A DNA stretch of 52,148 nucleotides from IMG/VR virus record IMGVR_UViG_3300037137_001787, positions 1-52,148 of that record; one strand, given 5' to 3'. A program made the translations under genes and the position numbers. Shown here piece by piece: positions 29,960 to 37,502 of the stretch. Every line of letters starts with the position of its first letter. The first letter of the stretch is position 1. The stretch comes from a virus. The notes below the pieces were generated by a model. That model was not told the DNA's origin. It did not search any database and worked only from the letters and a program-made list of their open reading frames with translations.

Positions 29960-31476
29960 ATGTAGACCAACAGTCCGTGATCAAATCCTTGCTCATCAAG
30001 CGAGGATATAAAGAATCCGGCATTACAAAGGGTTGGTTTTTCACAGAGGATGGTAGCGACAGGGCTGCCGACTTGCGGAAAGCCAAGCCGATCATCGGTA
30101 TTCTGATATCGGGCAACATAGTCACTGAAGGGCATGGAAATCTCAAAATTCTGGACGATATCCAGGAAGTTGAAGCGATCATGCGTGCTGGGCACATCAG
30201 CGGAAACGAGGGCGTTCTAAAGTCTGACACTCCTGACACTCCTGACACTTCAAAGAAAGGCACTACCACAGCGATATGCGAAAGGTGTAAGCTCCAATTC
30301 AATGTTACAAATGTAGATCAGGCGCAAAAAATCATAGAACAGTATGGTAAGTTATTCTGTCTGAAATGCCAGAGTTCCCCTCCTACAATGGATAGCAAGA
30401 TTGAACTGCCGAAAAACAACGCAAAGCCCGATTCAAGAATTGTAACCAAGAACTGTAAATCGTGCGGTCTGGAATTGTCAGGCGCCAGGGCGTTATACTG
30501 CTACCAGAAAGAGAAACCGTTCACATGCGAGGATTGTTATGAAAAAGAATATAAGGAAACGGAAAAGGGAAAAGATGCGACGATTGAGAAACGTGAAGCC
30601 AGACCCGAAGAATCAAAGATAATTCGCCAGCCGGACGCAAGGATACCAATACAAACACACACTCAACAGGGCGGCAGTATTATCAAAGGATTCCAACCAT
30701 CCCTAAAAGAGATTGGCAAAATCAAAATAGGCAGCAAGGGTGAAGAAAAACCAAAAGCAGGAGGCGGCACATTCCGATTGCCCGTAAAATTCGATCACTT
30801 TGAGATCGTATCCCTTGTACGAAATGAGAAAGGAGATTTCATCAAAGATCCGGTAATGCAGTTGCTTGGCGAGAACCCGAAAGAACTTGATATAATGTTG
30901 CTGTTCAACGAACCGACACTGAACTTCATTACCCGATACAATCAATATCAGGGCGGAAAATGTCTTTGTCAGGGCGATGGAGCAACGGCAAAACAAATAG
31001 ATGGCGCACAGGTAGAATGCAACCCAGATACCTGCCCACAGTTCGCTCAAAAGAAATGCAAGCCAAATGGTATCCTGTCAGTAATCCTCACGAAATCCCC
31101 CCGGCTTGGCGGCGTGTACAAATTCAGGACAACATCGTTCAATAGTATTAGATCAATACTATCCTCGCTATTCTTCCTCAGCAACCTTACAGGCGGCGTT
31201 CTGGCGATGATCCCATTGAAATTGACAGTATCCCCTATGCAGGTTCAACCGAAGGATTCTGCGAAGCCACAGACAATCTTCGTGGTAAATATTGAGTTCT
31301 CAGGAACCGCACCTGAATTGCTACAAAAGACGTTTGAAGTACATACCTATCAGAAAGATATGAGGGAACATATTATCAAGCTCGAAAGCACAGCACGTGC
31401 AGCACTGACCGCGCCAGAGAGCAAGGAAGAAATCAATGAGATAGAAGCTGAGTTCTATCCGAAGCAGGAGAAATGA
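29956..31476 (+). CDS. Zinc-finger protein with recombination-directionality-factor-like domain
   Basis: This 506-aa protein has two Cys4-type zinc sites (CERCKLQF with CLKC, and CKSCGLEL with CEDC) in residues 100-200. A Lys-rich linker (200-270) leads to a C-terminal domain (270-475) like phage RDF / gp3-type proteins. The visible series is KFDHFEIVSLVRNEKGDF, GGKCLCQGDGATAKQ, CNPDTCPQFAQKKC, YKFRTTSFNSIRSI and VLAMIPLKLTV. A DNA triplet of CTCCTGACA encodes TPDTPDT in the linker. No integrase gene lies in the genome, so the domain may have another job, for example in replication or repair. Confidence 0.72.
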   Translation: MNVDQQSVIKSLLIKRGYKESGITKGWFFTEDGSDRAADLRKAKPIIGILISGNIVTEGHGNLKILDDIQEVEAIMRAGHISGNEGVLKSDTPDTPDTSKKGTTTAICERCKLQFNVTNVDQAQKIIEQYGKLFCLKCQSSPPTMDSKIELPKNNAKPDSRIVTKNCKSCGLELSGARALYCYQKEKPFTCEDCYEKEYKETEKGKDATIEKREARPEESKIIRQPDARIPIQTHTQQGGSIIKGFQPSLKEIGKIKIGSKGEEKPKAGGGTFRLPVKFDHFEIVSLVRNEKGDFIKDPVMQLLGENPKELDIMLLFNEPTLNFITRYNQYQGGKCLCQGDGATAKQIDGAQVECNPDTCPQFAQKKCKPNGILSVILTKSPRLGGVYKFRTTSFNSIRSILSSLFFLSNLTGGVLAMIPLKLTVSPMQVQPKDSAKPQTIFVVNIEFSGTAPELLQKTFEVHTYQKDMREHIIKLESTARAALTAPESKEEINEIEAEFYPKQEK

Positions 31477-31998
31477 TTGCTCTTGGTACTTTTTTCGTTC
31501 AGTATCTCATCGATGATTGACCTTATCAAAACGGGAGAAAAAACGCAAACCACCCGTGTCCCGCGCAAGCTAAAGAAGAACGGCGAACCTGCGTACAAAA
31601 TCGGTGATAAGGTGCAGTTGTACTACAAGTCACGGATGAGAAACAAATGTGAAAATTGCATAGTAGTATCTCCACCAAACCCGTGTGGATTATATAATGA
31701 TGATATTATTGATTATTGTTTCCATTACACGAACTTCTTCGGCGAATCTGAGATAATCGATATTATCCATTATCATCATAGTGATTATAAAGAACAGTAT
31801 CATGAAGTGTGGATGGGATACACTCTCGCATTAGCGGGCAAAGAAGATATGGATGCATGGGCAATCGCTGATGGGTTTCCGAACGGATATATTCAGGCTC
31901 ACGATTTCTTCAAATCAATTAATCCGAATTGGGCAGACCAGAACCTTGACGTGATTGTGTGGTCAAAAGATCAGATTATTGCGAGGTGGCAGAAATGA
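31477..31998 (+). CDS. ASCH-domain protein
   Basis: The likely start is TTG at 31477, since no ATG lies between the AGGAG site and the first conserved residues; MIDLIKTG at residue 13 is the alternative. The pattern fits ASCH proteins: LIKTGEKTQTTR, then YKIGDKVQLYYKSRM, CENCIVV, and late AIADGF and DVIVWSKDQ. ASCH domains bind RNA or act on modified nucleotides. It overlaps the DUF5131 gene by 4 bases. Confidence 0.72.
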   Translation: MLLVLFSFSISSMIDLIKTGEKTQTTRVPRKLKKNGEPAYKIGDKVQLYYKSRMRNKCENCIVVSPPNPCGLYNDDIIDYCFHYTNFFGESEIIDIIHYHHSDYKEQYHEVWMGYTLALAGKEDMDAWAIADGFPNGYIQAHDFFKSINPNWADQNLDVIVWSKDQIIARWQK

Positions 31999-32660
31999 AC
32001 AAAACAAAAATCGAATGGACAGATTATGTCTGGAATCCTGTTACTGGATGTGAACACCAATGTCCATACTGCTATGCCCGAAAGATGGCAAACAGATTAA
32101 AAGGAAGATATGGATATCCAGTCGATGAACCATTCAAGCCGACGTTCCATGAACTAAAATTATGGGATACTTTTCCAAAGAGACCATCCAAGATATTTGT
32201 CTCATCGATGGGGGATCTTTTCGGTGAGTGGGTAACAGCTGAATGGATTAATCGGGTTTTGGACGTAGTTAGAATAAATTATAAGCATACCTTCATATTT
32301 CTCACAAAGAACCCGAAGAGATACTCGGAGTTTGACTTTCCCAAGAATGCATGGATTGGATATAGTACGACGGGGACACTACACCATAAATGGGATGAAC
32401 GACATAATGACAACATTAAATTTGTAAGTATAGAACCAATGAAAGAGCCCCTGAATATAAGGTTAAATGGATATGCGCAAGCGATAAACTTTGATTGGTT
32501 GATAGTTGGAAAAGAGACCGGAAACCGCAAAGGAAAATATTTGTTTGTTAATGAATGGCTTGACGATGTTCAAGACTTTACATCTAAAATGGGAATTCCG
32601 TTATTCGTAAAAGATAACATCGGTAAGTGGGAACAACAATTTCCAGAGGCGATATCATGA
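31995..32660 (+). CDS. DUF5131 radical-SAM-like protein (Gp37/Gp68 family)
   Basis: This 221-aa protein has IEWTDYVWNPVTGCEHQCPY, where CEHQCPYC is a radical-SAM CxxxCxxC cluster site. KIFVSSMGDLFGEWV and the C-terminal IPLFVKDN follow. DUF5131 proteins occur widely in phages, with unknown chemistry; similarity to spore-photoproduct-lyase-type enzymes suggests action on DNA or nucleotides. The start at 31995 overlaps the ASCH stop. Confidence 0.85.
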   Translation: MNKTKIEWTDYVWNPVTGCEHQCPYCYARKMANRLKGRYGYPVDEPFKPTFHELKLWDTFPKRPSKIFVSSMGDLFGEWVTAEWINRVLDVVRINYKHTFIFLTKNPKRYSEFDFPKNAWIGYSTTGTLHHKWDERHNDNIKFVSIEPMKEPLNIRLNGYAQAINFDWLIVGKETGNRKGKYLFVNEWLDDVQDFTSKMGIPLFVKDNIGKWEQQFPEAIS

Positions 32661-32821
32661 TGCCGCCAATATGCCCATATCCGTTTTTACGTTGCATTAA
32701 TAATCCAACGAAATCAATTTGTGAACACTATGTAAACTTGCTTTCTTGTCCTAAATACAGGGAAATTCGGGATGCTAAGCGAACGAAGATAGCTAACAGG
32801 GATAAGCAGAGGAAATTATGA
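32657..32821 (+). CDS. 54-aa Cys-rich protein
   Basis: The start overlaps the DUF5131 stop (ATGA) and the end overlaps the next start. It has four Cys residues with a His (CPYPFLRC, CEHY, CPKY) that may hold a metal or a cluster, then a basic tail (KRTKIANRDKQRK). It may be a partner of the radical-SAM-like protein. Confidence 0.65.
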   Translation: MMPPICPYPFLRCINNPTKSICEHYVNLLSCPKYREIRDAKRTKIANRDKQRKL

Positions 32822-33102
32822 ATATGGAATGCCCGTTTTATAAATTAGGTGAAAACATTAGACCAGAGATATTGTTTTTTGCTGAGCAGATGGAAAAGGT
32901 TATGAAAAGCCATGATGCTGATAAAGGCGATTCATGGAAATGCATGACAAATAAACAATTACTTACATTATTAAAAAATGAATACACTGAAGCTAAAGTT
33001 GGAATATTTACAAAAGAATATATTGATGTTGCCAATATTTGTATGATGCTTTTCTGGAATGGATGCAAACAATCTAACTGGAATCTTCCTGAAACGGAGT
33101 AA
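32818..33102 (+). CDS. MazG-like / all-alpha NTP pyrophosphatase-like protein
   Basis: This 94-aa helical protein has DADKGDSWKCMTNKQLLTLL and then KNEYTEAKVG and KEYIDVANICMML, the helix pair with E-x-x-E and D residues found in MazG-type proteins. Such enzymes clear modified or excess dNTPs. Its 3' neighbour is a TnpB element. The call rests on these patterns only. Confidence 0.6.
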   Translation: MNMECPFYKLGENIRPEILFFAEQMEKVMKSHDADKGDSWKCMTNKQLLTLLKNEYTEAKVGIFTKEYIDVANICMMLFWNGCKQSNWNLPETE

Positions 33103-33127
33103 AATGAATCAAAAGCAAATCGTAACT

Positions 33128-34300
33128 TTAACTCCCCACTATAAAGTGGGGAGCATTATCACTATGTTCAGCATCAATTCCCTTACGGGCTTCGGCTTCA
33201 TCACACGCAATGTATGGCTGAGTTACAGGCAACCTACTATCCTGAGATTTACCCAAGATAGCAATGTTTCTGGCAGCATTGAGGTCAGCATGGAGTTGAA
33301 AACCACACTTAACACAATTGAAAGAATGTCCTTTCCGGTTTCCTTTGTAGATATGTCCGCAGTTAGAACATTTCTGACTGGTATATCTGGGATCAATCAT
33401 TACAACCGTTTTTCCAAGAGCTTCAGCTTTATATTTCAAAAACTGTTCAAGTTCATAGAAAGCCCAGTTATTAAGTTTTCTCGTAAACTCAACTCCTTTT
33501 GTTCTGCTCTGAACTCTTATGCTGGTCAAATCTTCAATAGCAAATATATCATAGGGCATAGTTACAATTTCCTTAGAGATATTATGATTGATCCAAGTTA
33601 CAAACTGTTGTTCCTTCCGAGAAATCTTCCTGAGAAGCTTCTTAGCGGATTTAGTGCCTTTGGCTTGGAGTTTCGCTCTAAGATATGCGTACTTTGCTCT
33701 TACGTTTTTGACAGGTTTACTATTGAAAAAATGATTGTTAGAAGTTACAGCAATATTGACTATTCCTCTATCTATCCCAAGAACCTTATCGCCAACAGGT
33801 TCAGGAGATTGTTTCTTGATAGTTACATGCAAGTAAAAGGTATCCTGCTGTTTGTTATAGGAAAGTGTAGAAGTTCGAAGTTCCCAGGTAAGATATTGCC
33901 TGTAATATTCAGGAATCGGGAAAGTTGCTTTTACTCTGCCTTTAGTAGTAGCGAGGGTAACGACTTGCCTGGAAAGATTGATATTGCAAACTCTTTTATT
34001 ATATCGGATAGCGGAATATTGCTTACTCTTCGGCAGCTTCTTAAGTTCGACTCCTTTAAGAGCTTCGCAGGCAACATCTCTAACCCCCTGGAGAATAGCA
34101 CAGGGAAGTTCAGGATACTTTCCCCGGATATCGTAATAAGTAGCATGGTGAATAGATACTTTGCTGCAAGTATGGTTCTCAAAACCGTATTGAGCAATCA
34201 TATTAAAAACGTGATTACTCAATGTCATGGTAAGTCGGAGAGTTTCTTTATCGTACTCAGACAAATCCAGCTTAAGTTTAATCGTTCTATCCACACTCAT
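33128..34300 (-). CDS. tnpB: TnpB RNA-guided nuclease (third family)
   Basis: This 390-aa protein has RuvC-I Asp in GIDRGIVNI, Glu in IFAIEDLTSI and Asp in HADLNAARNIA, plus an intact zinc knuckle (CSNCG, CVKCG). All catalytic residues are present. It differs in N-terminus and length from the 14.1 and 50.6 kb copies. It is encoded against the surrounding early genes. The opposite strand is open for over 450 codons but is only its shadow. Confidence 0.92.
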   Translation of the reverse strand: MSVDRTIKLKLDLSEYDKETLRLTMTLSNHVFNMIAQYGFENHTCSKVSIHHATYYDIRGKYPELPCAILQGVRDVACEALKGVELKKLPKSKQYSAIRYNKRVCNINLSRQVVTLATTKGRVKATFPIPEYYRQYLTWELRTSTLSYNKQQDTFYLHVTIKKQSPEPVGDKVLGIDRGIVNIAVTSNNHFFNSKPVKNVRAKYAYLRAKLQAKGTKSAKKLLRKISRKEQQFVTWINHNISKEIVTMPYDIFAIEDLTSIRVQSRTKGVEFTRKLNNWAFYELEQFLKYKAEALGKTVVMIDPRYTSQKCSNCGHIYKGNRKGHSFNCVKCGFQLHADLNAARNIAILGKSQDSRLPVTQPYIACDEAEARKGIDAEHSDNAPHFIVGS

Positions 34301-34386
34301 ATATTACAACGTATAACCTTAAATAGTTTGGGGTATGTTGATATTATAAAGCGGGGTATGCTCCTCCTCGGACTTGAAGTCCGAGG
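33131..34386 (-). mobile_element. TnpB-only element (third family)
   Basis: A hairpin CTCCCCACT-ATA-AAGTGGGGAG at 33131-33152 marks the end distal to the gene start. A hairpin CCTCGGACTT-G-AAGTCCGAGG at 34366-34386 marks the other. No tnpA is present. A tiny orphan start (MNQKQIVTL, from 33104) runs into the first hairpin and may be what is left of a gene cut by the insertion. Outer borders are approximate. Confidence 0.65.
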
Positions 34387-34419
34387 TATCCGCTACCCCT
34401 GCACCCCACGGAGGACACA

Positions 34420-34527
34420 ATGAAACTCAAGGATGCACTTATCCTCGCCAAGAAGCGAACCGCAGAAACAAATACCAAAAAGTACCTGCAACGGTATTAT
34501 CAGGAACGAAGGATGAATATGCAATAA
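34420..34527 (+). CDS. 35-aa basic protein
   Basis: It starts after ACGGAGGACACA. The product is a basic helix (KDALILAKKRTAETNTKKYL). It stands 34 bases after the TnpB-end hairpin. Small but with a strong ribosome site. Confidence 0.5.
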   Translation: MKLKDALILAKKRTAETNTKKYLQRYYQERRMNMQ

Positions 34528-34540
34528 GGAGAACGAGACA

Positions 34541-34693
34541 ATGAGCATCCCTAACAGGTTCTGCAACGAATGCGGCGCGCAGGTCCAGACAGTAGATGTG
34601 GAGATCAGGAACTCTGAGACGAAATGGGCAGCGCTGACCGTCATGCAGGGTGTATGCATTGTTTGCGGAAAAACAATGACGTTCGGGGCGTGA
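34541..34693 (+). CDS. 50-aa zinc-ribbon protein
   Basis: It has FCNECGAQVQ at the N-terminus and CIVCGKTMTF at the C-terminus, a clear two-knuckle zinc ribbon. The start follows AAGGAGAACGAGACA. Likely nucleic-acid or protein binding. Confidence 0.65.
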   Translation: MSIPNRFCNECGAQVQTVDVEIRNSETKWAALTVMQGVCIVCGKTMTFGA

Positions 34694-34700
34694 AAGGGAA

Positions 34701-35078
34701 ATGGAGGCTGTACGCGATATGAAAGAAGGAATAATCAAAATAACAGATACAGATAACCTGTATTACGATAGCAATACGAAACAATATAAATCAAGAATGC
34801 ATTGTCCGTATTGTGGCAAAGCATCTGGGTGTTGGTGTTATCCTGACTTTGATAGCGTGTCTATGTGGGATGAAGATTATCCGAATGTATATTGTTGTAA
34901 TGTGCATTTCGTTCTCGATCAGGAAGATAATATATACGAACTTGTCGAGATTGCCATGGGACTGGGTATCACCATCAAGCCAACGATGGAAGAATGGAAC
35001 GCAGCAAAGATCGTAAAAGTAATTATGGAAGATATTGATAACATGTGGGATGTATCGGGGGGTTGCTGCGAAACATGA
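34701..35078 (+). CDS. Cys-rich protein with phage-primase-like zinc patch
   Basis: This 125-aa protein has MHCPYCGKASGCWCY followed by NVYCCNVH, a compact Cys/His site. A helical second half follows. A start at 34719 (MKEGIIKI) is also possible. Unknown role; perhaps a small DNA-binding factor. Confidence 0.62.
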   Translation: MEAVRDMKEGIIKITDTDNLYYDSNTKQYKSRMHCPYCGKASGCWCYPDFDSVSMWDEDYPNVYCCNVHFVLDQEDNIYELVEIAMGLGITIKPTMEEWNAAKIVKVIMEDIDNMWDVSGGCCET

Positions 35079-35097
35079 AGGAAAATGAGGGAAAATA

Positions 35098-35382
35098 ATG
35101 TCAATACTATCTAAATTCGTGATCGAAAACCTTGACTTGGAATTCAAGAAAGAAATTTCAAAAGAAATTTCAAATGGGAGATTACTTGAGACGATGGCTC
35201 GGTTTGAAAGGACATATCAGATTAGAAAGGAGGAAAAAAATATGACAAACAAAACAGTATATTGCCCTCATTGTCGGAGATACGGCATGGAATCGGTAGA
35301 AGAAAACCTTGCGGTGTGCCCAGACTGCGGCGGAAAGGCACAATGGGAGGATGAAGTCCTCAAATACAGGATGAAAATATGA
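35098..35382 (+). CDS. Zinc-ribbon protein with a second possible start
   Basis: The frame starts at 35098 after GGGAAAATA and codes a helical part (NLDLEFKKEISKEISNGRLL), then a zinc ribbon (CPHCRRYGMES, then CPDCGG). Inside, an extremely strong ribosome site (AAGGAGG) precedes an ATG at 35242, so a 46-aa zinc-ribbon product may be made separately. This may be a fusion of two former small genes. Confidence 0.65.
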   Translation: MSILSKFVIENLDLEFKKEISKEISNGRLLETMARFERTYQIRKEEKNMTNKTVYCPHCRRYGMESVEENLAVCPDCGGKAQWEDEVLKYRMKI

Positions 35383-35558
35383 ATCGGATTGAATATCCAC
35401 ATCTCTATGACTTTCTGCATCGATTAGAGAATGAGTCGATACGGAAAAGAGAGAACAGACAGCTTAGAGAAGATTATGGTATTTCTATTGGACTGGCGAA
35501 CGGAGAAAGCATTTCAATTTCTCGTCACACTGACCCCGTACTCAAGTACGGGGCATGA
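35379..35558 (+). CDS. 59-aa protein ending in a hairpin
   Basis: The start overlaps the previous stop (ATGA). The product is charged (FLHRLENESIRKRENRQLRE). The last residues (TDPVLKYGA) and the stop are supplied by the CCCCGTACT hairpin, which suggests that the original 3' end was replaced by the element. Confidence 0.55.
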   Translation: MNRIEYPHLYDFLHRLENESIRKRENRQLREDYGISIGLANGESISISRHTDPVLKYGA

Positions 35559-35597
35559 ACGGGACGGGTAACGACTCTGCGGAGTCGCTTGGCGCAT
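35534..35597 (+). repeat. Composite hairpin element, copy A
   Basis: CCCCGTACT-CA-AGTACGGGG (35534-35553) is followed by CAT and then a 34-bp segment at 35564-35597 (starting ACGGGTAACGACTC). That segment holds the hairpin CGACTC-TGCG-GAGTCG and ends TTGGCGCAT. The same 34 bases recur exactly at 36402-36435. It is the spacer between two small genes. Confidence 0.8.
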
Positions 35598-35623
35598 AAA
35601 CAACAATAATAAAGAGGTTGAAA

Positions 35624-35782
35624 ATGGTATCAGATGAGGAAGCTGCTGATATGGTTATATCTAACCTGAAATCTAAAGGGTTTGCAGTCAAAGACAGGAA
35701 TCTGATAATTGCAGATATTCATGCAATCAGAGAACGAAAAATAAAAGGGACAAAAGATGTAACGGATAAATGGAGAATGTGA
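35624..35782 (+). CDS. 52-aa protein in the cassette region
   Basis: It starts after AAAGAGGTTGAAA, the same leader used by the genes at 35858 and 36466. The product is helical then basic (SDEEAADMVISNLKSKGFAV). No family is recognised. Confidence 0.58.
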   Translation: MVSDEEAADMVISNLKSKGFAVKDRNLIIADIHAIRERKIKGTKDVTDKWRM

Positions 35783-35788
35783 CCACGA

Positions 35789-35809
35789 CCCCGGACTACA
35801 AGTCCGAGG
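35789..35809 (+). repeat. Intergenic hairpin, cassette family
   Basis: CCCCGGACT-ACA-AGTCCGAGG (one mismatch) followed by CATCG and GGGCGCATGAA. It lies between the 52-aa and 157-aa genes and shares the tail GCGCATGAA with the 34-bp repeats. Confidence 0.65.
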
Positions 35810-35857
35810 CATCGCTACACATGGGCGCATGAATTAATATATAGAAAAGAGGTAATT

Positions 35858-36331
35858 ATGGCTGAACACGAAGAGAAACGATTAACAGAAACCCCCATCA
35901 AAGATTGTTGCGAGTTCATTCGCGACAATTTTGATAATATAATACCGTTTGAGGTAAAAAGTGGATATGGATTTCAGATTAGAATGGGTGAAGCTACATA
36001 CAGAGAACTTCCTGAAAAGTATAAGTCTGAACTAAAACAGTTTGCTTATTTCGGTGAGCAAAGGGTACGTGATAGTATCTGGCAACGATACTTACTGGAT
36101 TATTTCTGGACATATACACAAGAATATATTTTTAATTTCAATATCGAAAAAGCAATATCTATAGAAACAAAATGTGTTTATGGATATGAAGGAGTTGAGG
36201 ACTCGGATCAAGAAATCGTATTTATAGATGTGGTTGCGTTTCCTGAATTTATTATGCTAAATATTGGTTTAGGACAAAAGGATATACTAAAATATCCAAA
36301 AGATGCGCATGTTTCCGTTTCAAGTGTATGA
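35858..36331 (+). CDS. Unknown 157-aa protein
   Basis: It starts after GAAAAGAGGTAATT. The product is folded and mostly hydrophilic (CCEFIRDNFDNIIPFEVKSG, WQRYLLDYFWTYTQEYIFNF, acidic GVEDSDQEIVFIDVV). The end (SVSSV) runs into a hairpin element. No family is recognised. Confidence 0.6.
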   Translation: MAEHEEKRLTETPIKDCCEFIRDNFDNIIPFEVKSGYGFQIRMGEATYRELPEKYKSELKQFAYFGEQRVRDSIWQRYLLDYFWTYTQEYIFNFNIEKAISIETKCVYGYEGVEDSDQEIVFIDVVAFPEFIMLNIGLGQKDILKYPKDAHVSVSSV

Positions 36332-36356
36332 AGCTGCTCCCCCGAAGTGACCGATA

Positions 36357-36435
36357 CCCCGCACTCCGCTGCGGCTAAAGTGCGAGGCATCTACGGACGA
36401 AACGGGTAACGACTCTGCGGAGTCGCTTGGCGCAT
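36357..36435 (+). repeat. Composite hairpin element, copy B
   Basis: CCCCGCACT and AGTGCGAGG pair around an inner GC hairpin (36357-36387), followed by CATC. The 34-bp segment at 36402-36435 is identical to that at 35564-35597. The left flank TGAAGCTGCTCCCCCGAAG resembles TGAAGTTGCTCCCCGAAA upstream of the 38.35 kb hairpin. Confidence 0.75.
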
Positions 36436-36465
36436 GAAACAAGCATATAGAAAAGAGGTTAAAAT

Positions 36466-36597
36466 ATGATACCAAAAGGTTGTTATAGGGACAACACAGA
36501 ACGATTATATGATGATTTAACAAAATCGTTATGCACGCTATCAAATCCTCCTGCGAAGAATATTGAGGAGTGGACTGAACGGTATGGAAGCGACTGA
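36466..36597 (+). CDS. 43-aa protein upstream of the XPF-like nuclease
   Basis: It starts after AAAAGAGGTTAAAAT and its stop abuts the nuclease start. The product is short and hydrophilic (CYRDNTERLYDDLTKSL). Coupled expression with the nuclease is likely. Confidence 0.52.
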   Translation: MIPKGCYRDNTERLYDDLTKSLCTLSNPPAKNIEEWTERYGSD

Positions 36598-37260
36598 ATG
36601 ACACCAACTATTTATGTTGATTCTCATGAATTACGCAGTCCAGTAGCTCGATTATTGGATTTAAAAGGAGTAAATATAATAATACGCACCATTGAAGTGG
36701 GAGATTATATACTCAGTGAAAATTGTGGTTGCGAGAGGAAAACGGCAGAAGATGCTTTAAGTTCATTTATCGGAGAAGAAAAAGGCAAGATATTCAGGCA
36801 ATGCTATGATCTTGTTAATGCATATTCTCATCCAATCTTAATCATGGAGTGTGATTTATCTGATTTGTTTATCCGCAACATTCATCCCAGTGCAATATGG
36901 GGAATGCTTCGTTCAATAATATGGGGGGGGTGTGCAATCACTTTCACATATAATGCAGAAGGTACAGCCAATAAATTATATGAACTTGCTAAATTAGAAC
37001 AGGAAGGAAACAATAAAGAGTTCTCACCACACGGTTCTAAGACAAAAAGAACTAAGCATGAGCAACTTGAATACATAATCTCAAGTATTCCTGACATTGG
37101 ACCAGCCACAACAAAAAACCTCTTATGTCACTTCGGCAACATAGAGTCGATATGTCGTGCGGGAATAGACGAATTGATGTGCGTGGACGGAATAGGAACT
37201 GCTACCGCAGAAAAAATTAGGGGCATTATAACTCAAAACTATAATCAATTATTGAAATAA
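36598..37260 (+). CDS. XPF/ERCC4-family structure-specific nuclease
   Basis: This 220-aa protein has an ERCC4 nuclease domain: YVDSHELRSP, then VGDYILSE and the catalytic CERKTAEDALSSFIGE (GD-x-ERK-x3-D pattern). A C-terminal tandem helix-hairpin-helix (SIPDIGPATTKNLLCHFGNI, then VDGIGTATAEKIRGI) follows. Archaeal XPF/Hef-type nucleases cut branched DNA at forks and flaps. It probably helps resolve replication or recombination intermediates before packaging. Confidence 0.93.
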   Translation: MTPTIYVDSHELRSPVARLLDLKGVNIIIRTIEVGDYILSENCGCERKTAEDALSSFIGEEKGKIFRQCYDLVNAYSHPILIMECDLSDLFIRNIHPSAIWGMLRSIIWGGCAITFTYNAEGTANKLYELAKLEQEGNNKEFSPHGSKTKRTKHEQLEYIISSIPDIGPATTKNLLCHFGNIESICRAGIDELMCVDGIGTATAEKIRGIITQNYNQLLK

Positions 37261-37271
37261 GAGGTAAAAAA

Positions 37272-37409
37272 ATGGATCAAATACCACGATGTAAAACCCA
37301 TAATAGAAAGATGAGAATGTCAGAATATGAAGGCGTTGGATTTAGACCGGTGTGTGATGAATGTTCATTAGAAGAAAACTGGGAACGAGTAAGAAGAGGG
37401 GAAGTTTAG
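37272..37409 (+). CDS. 45-aa Cys/His mini-protein
   Basis: It starts after GAGGTAAAAAA. It has CKTHN near the start and CDEC at the end, which could bind a metal. Unknown role. The 3' flank is another small hairpin (37420). Confidence 0.52.
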   Translation: MDQIPRCKTHNRKMRMSEYEGVGFRPVCDECSLEENWERVRRGEV

Positions 37410-37419
37410 TAACCGACTC

Positions 37420-37433
37420 CGCTTTAAAAAGCG
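37420..37433 (+). repeat. Degenerate cassette hairpin
   Basis: CGCTTT-AA-AAAGCG with flanking CTC and GAAGCAT, in the same place (between gene end and next ribosome site) as the other hairpins in this stretch. It is shorter and likely a decayed or distant member. Confidence 0.4.
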
Positions 37434-37502
37434 AAGCATTACGCTAAATAAGGATGCACAAAGTTATGGAAACAAAACAAACCCAAAGGGAAAAAAGAGG
37501 GT

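Noticed and set aside
33059-34423. 454-codon plus-strand frame
   Set aside because: It lies exactly opposite the TnpB gene, has a Ser/Phe/Ile-rich shadow composition and no domain; the minus-strand TnpB carries all catalytic motifs.
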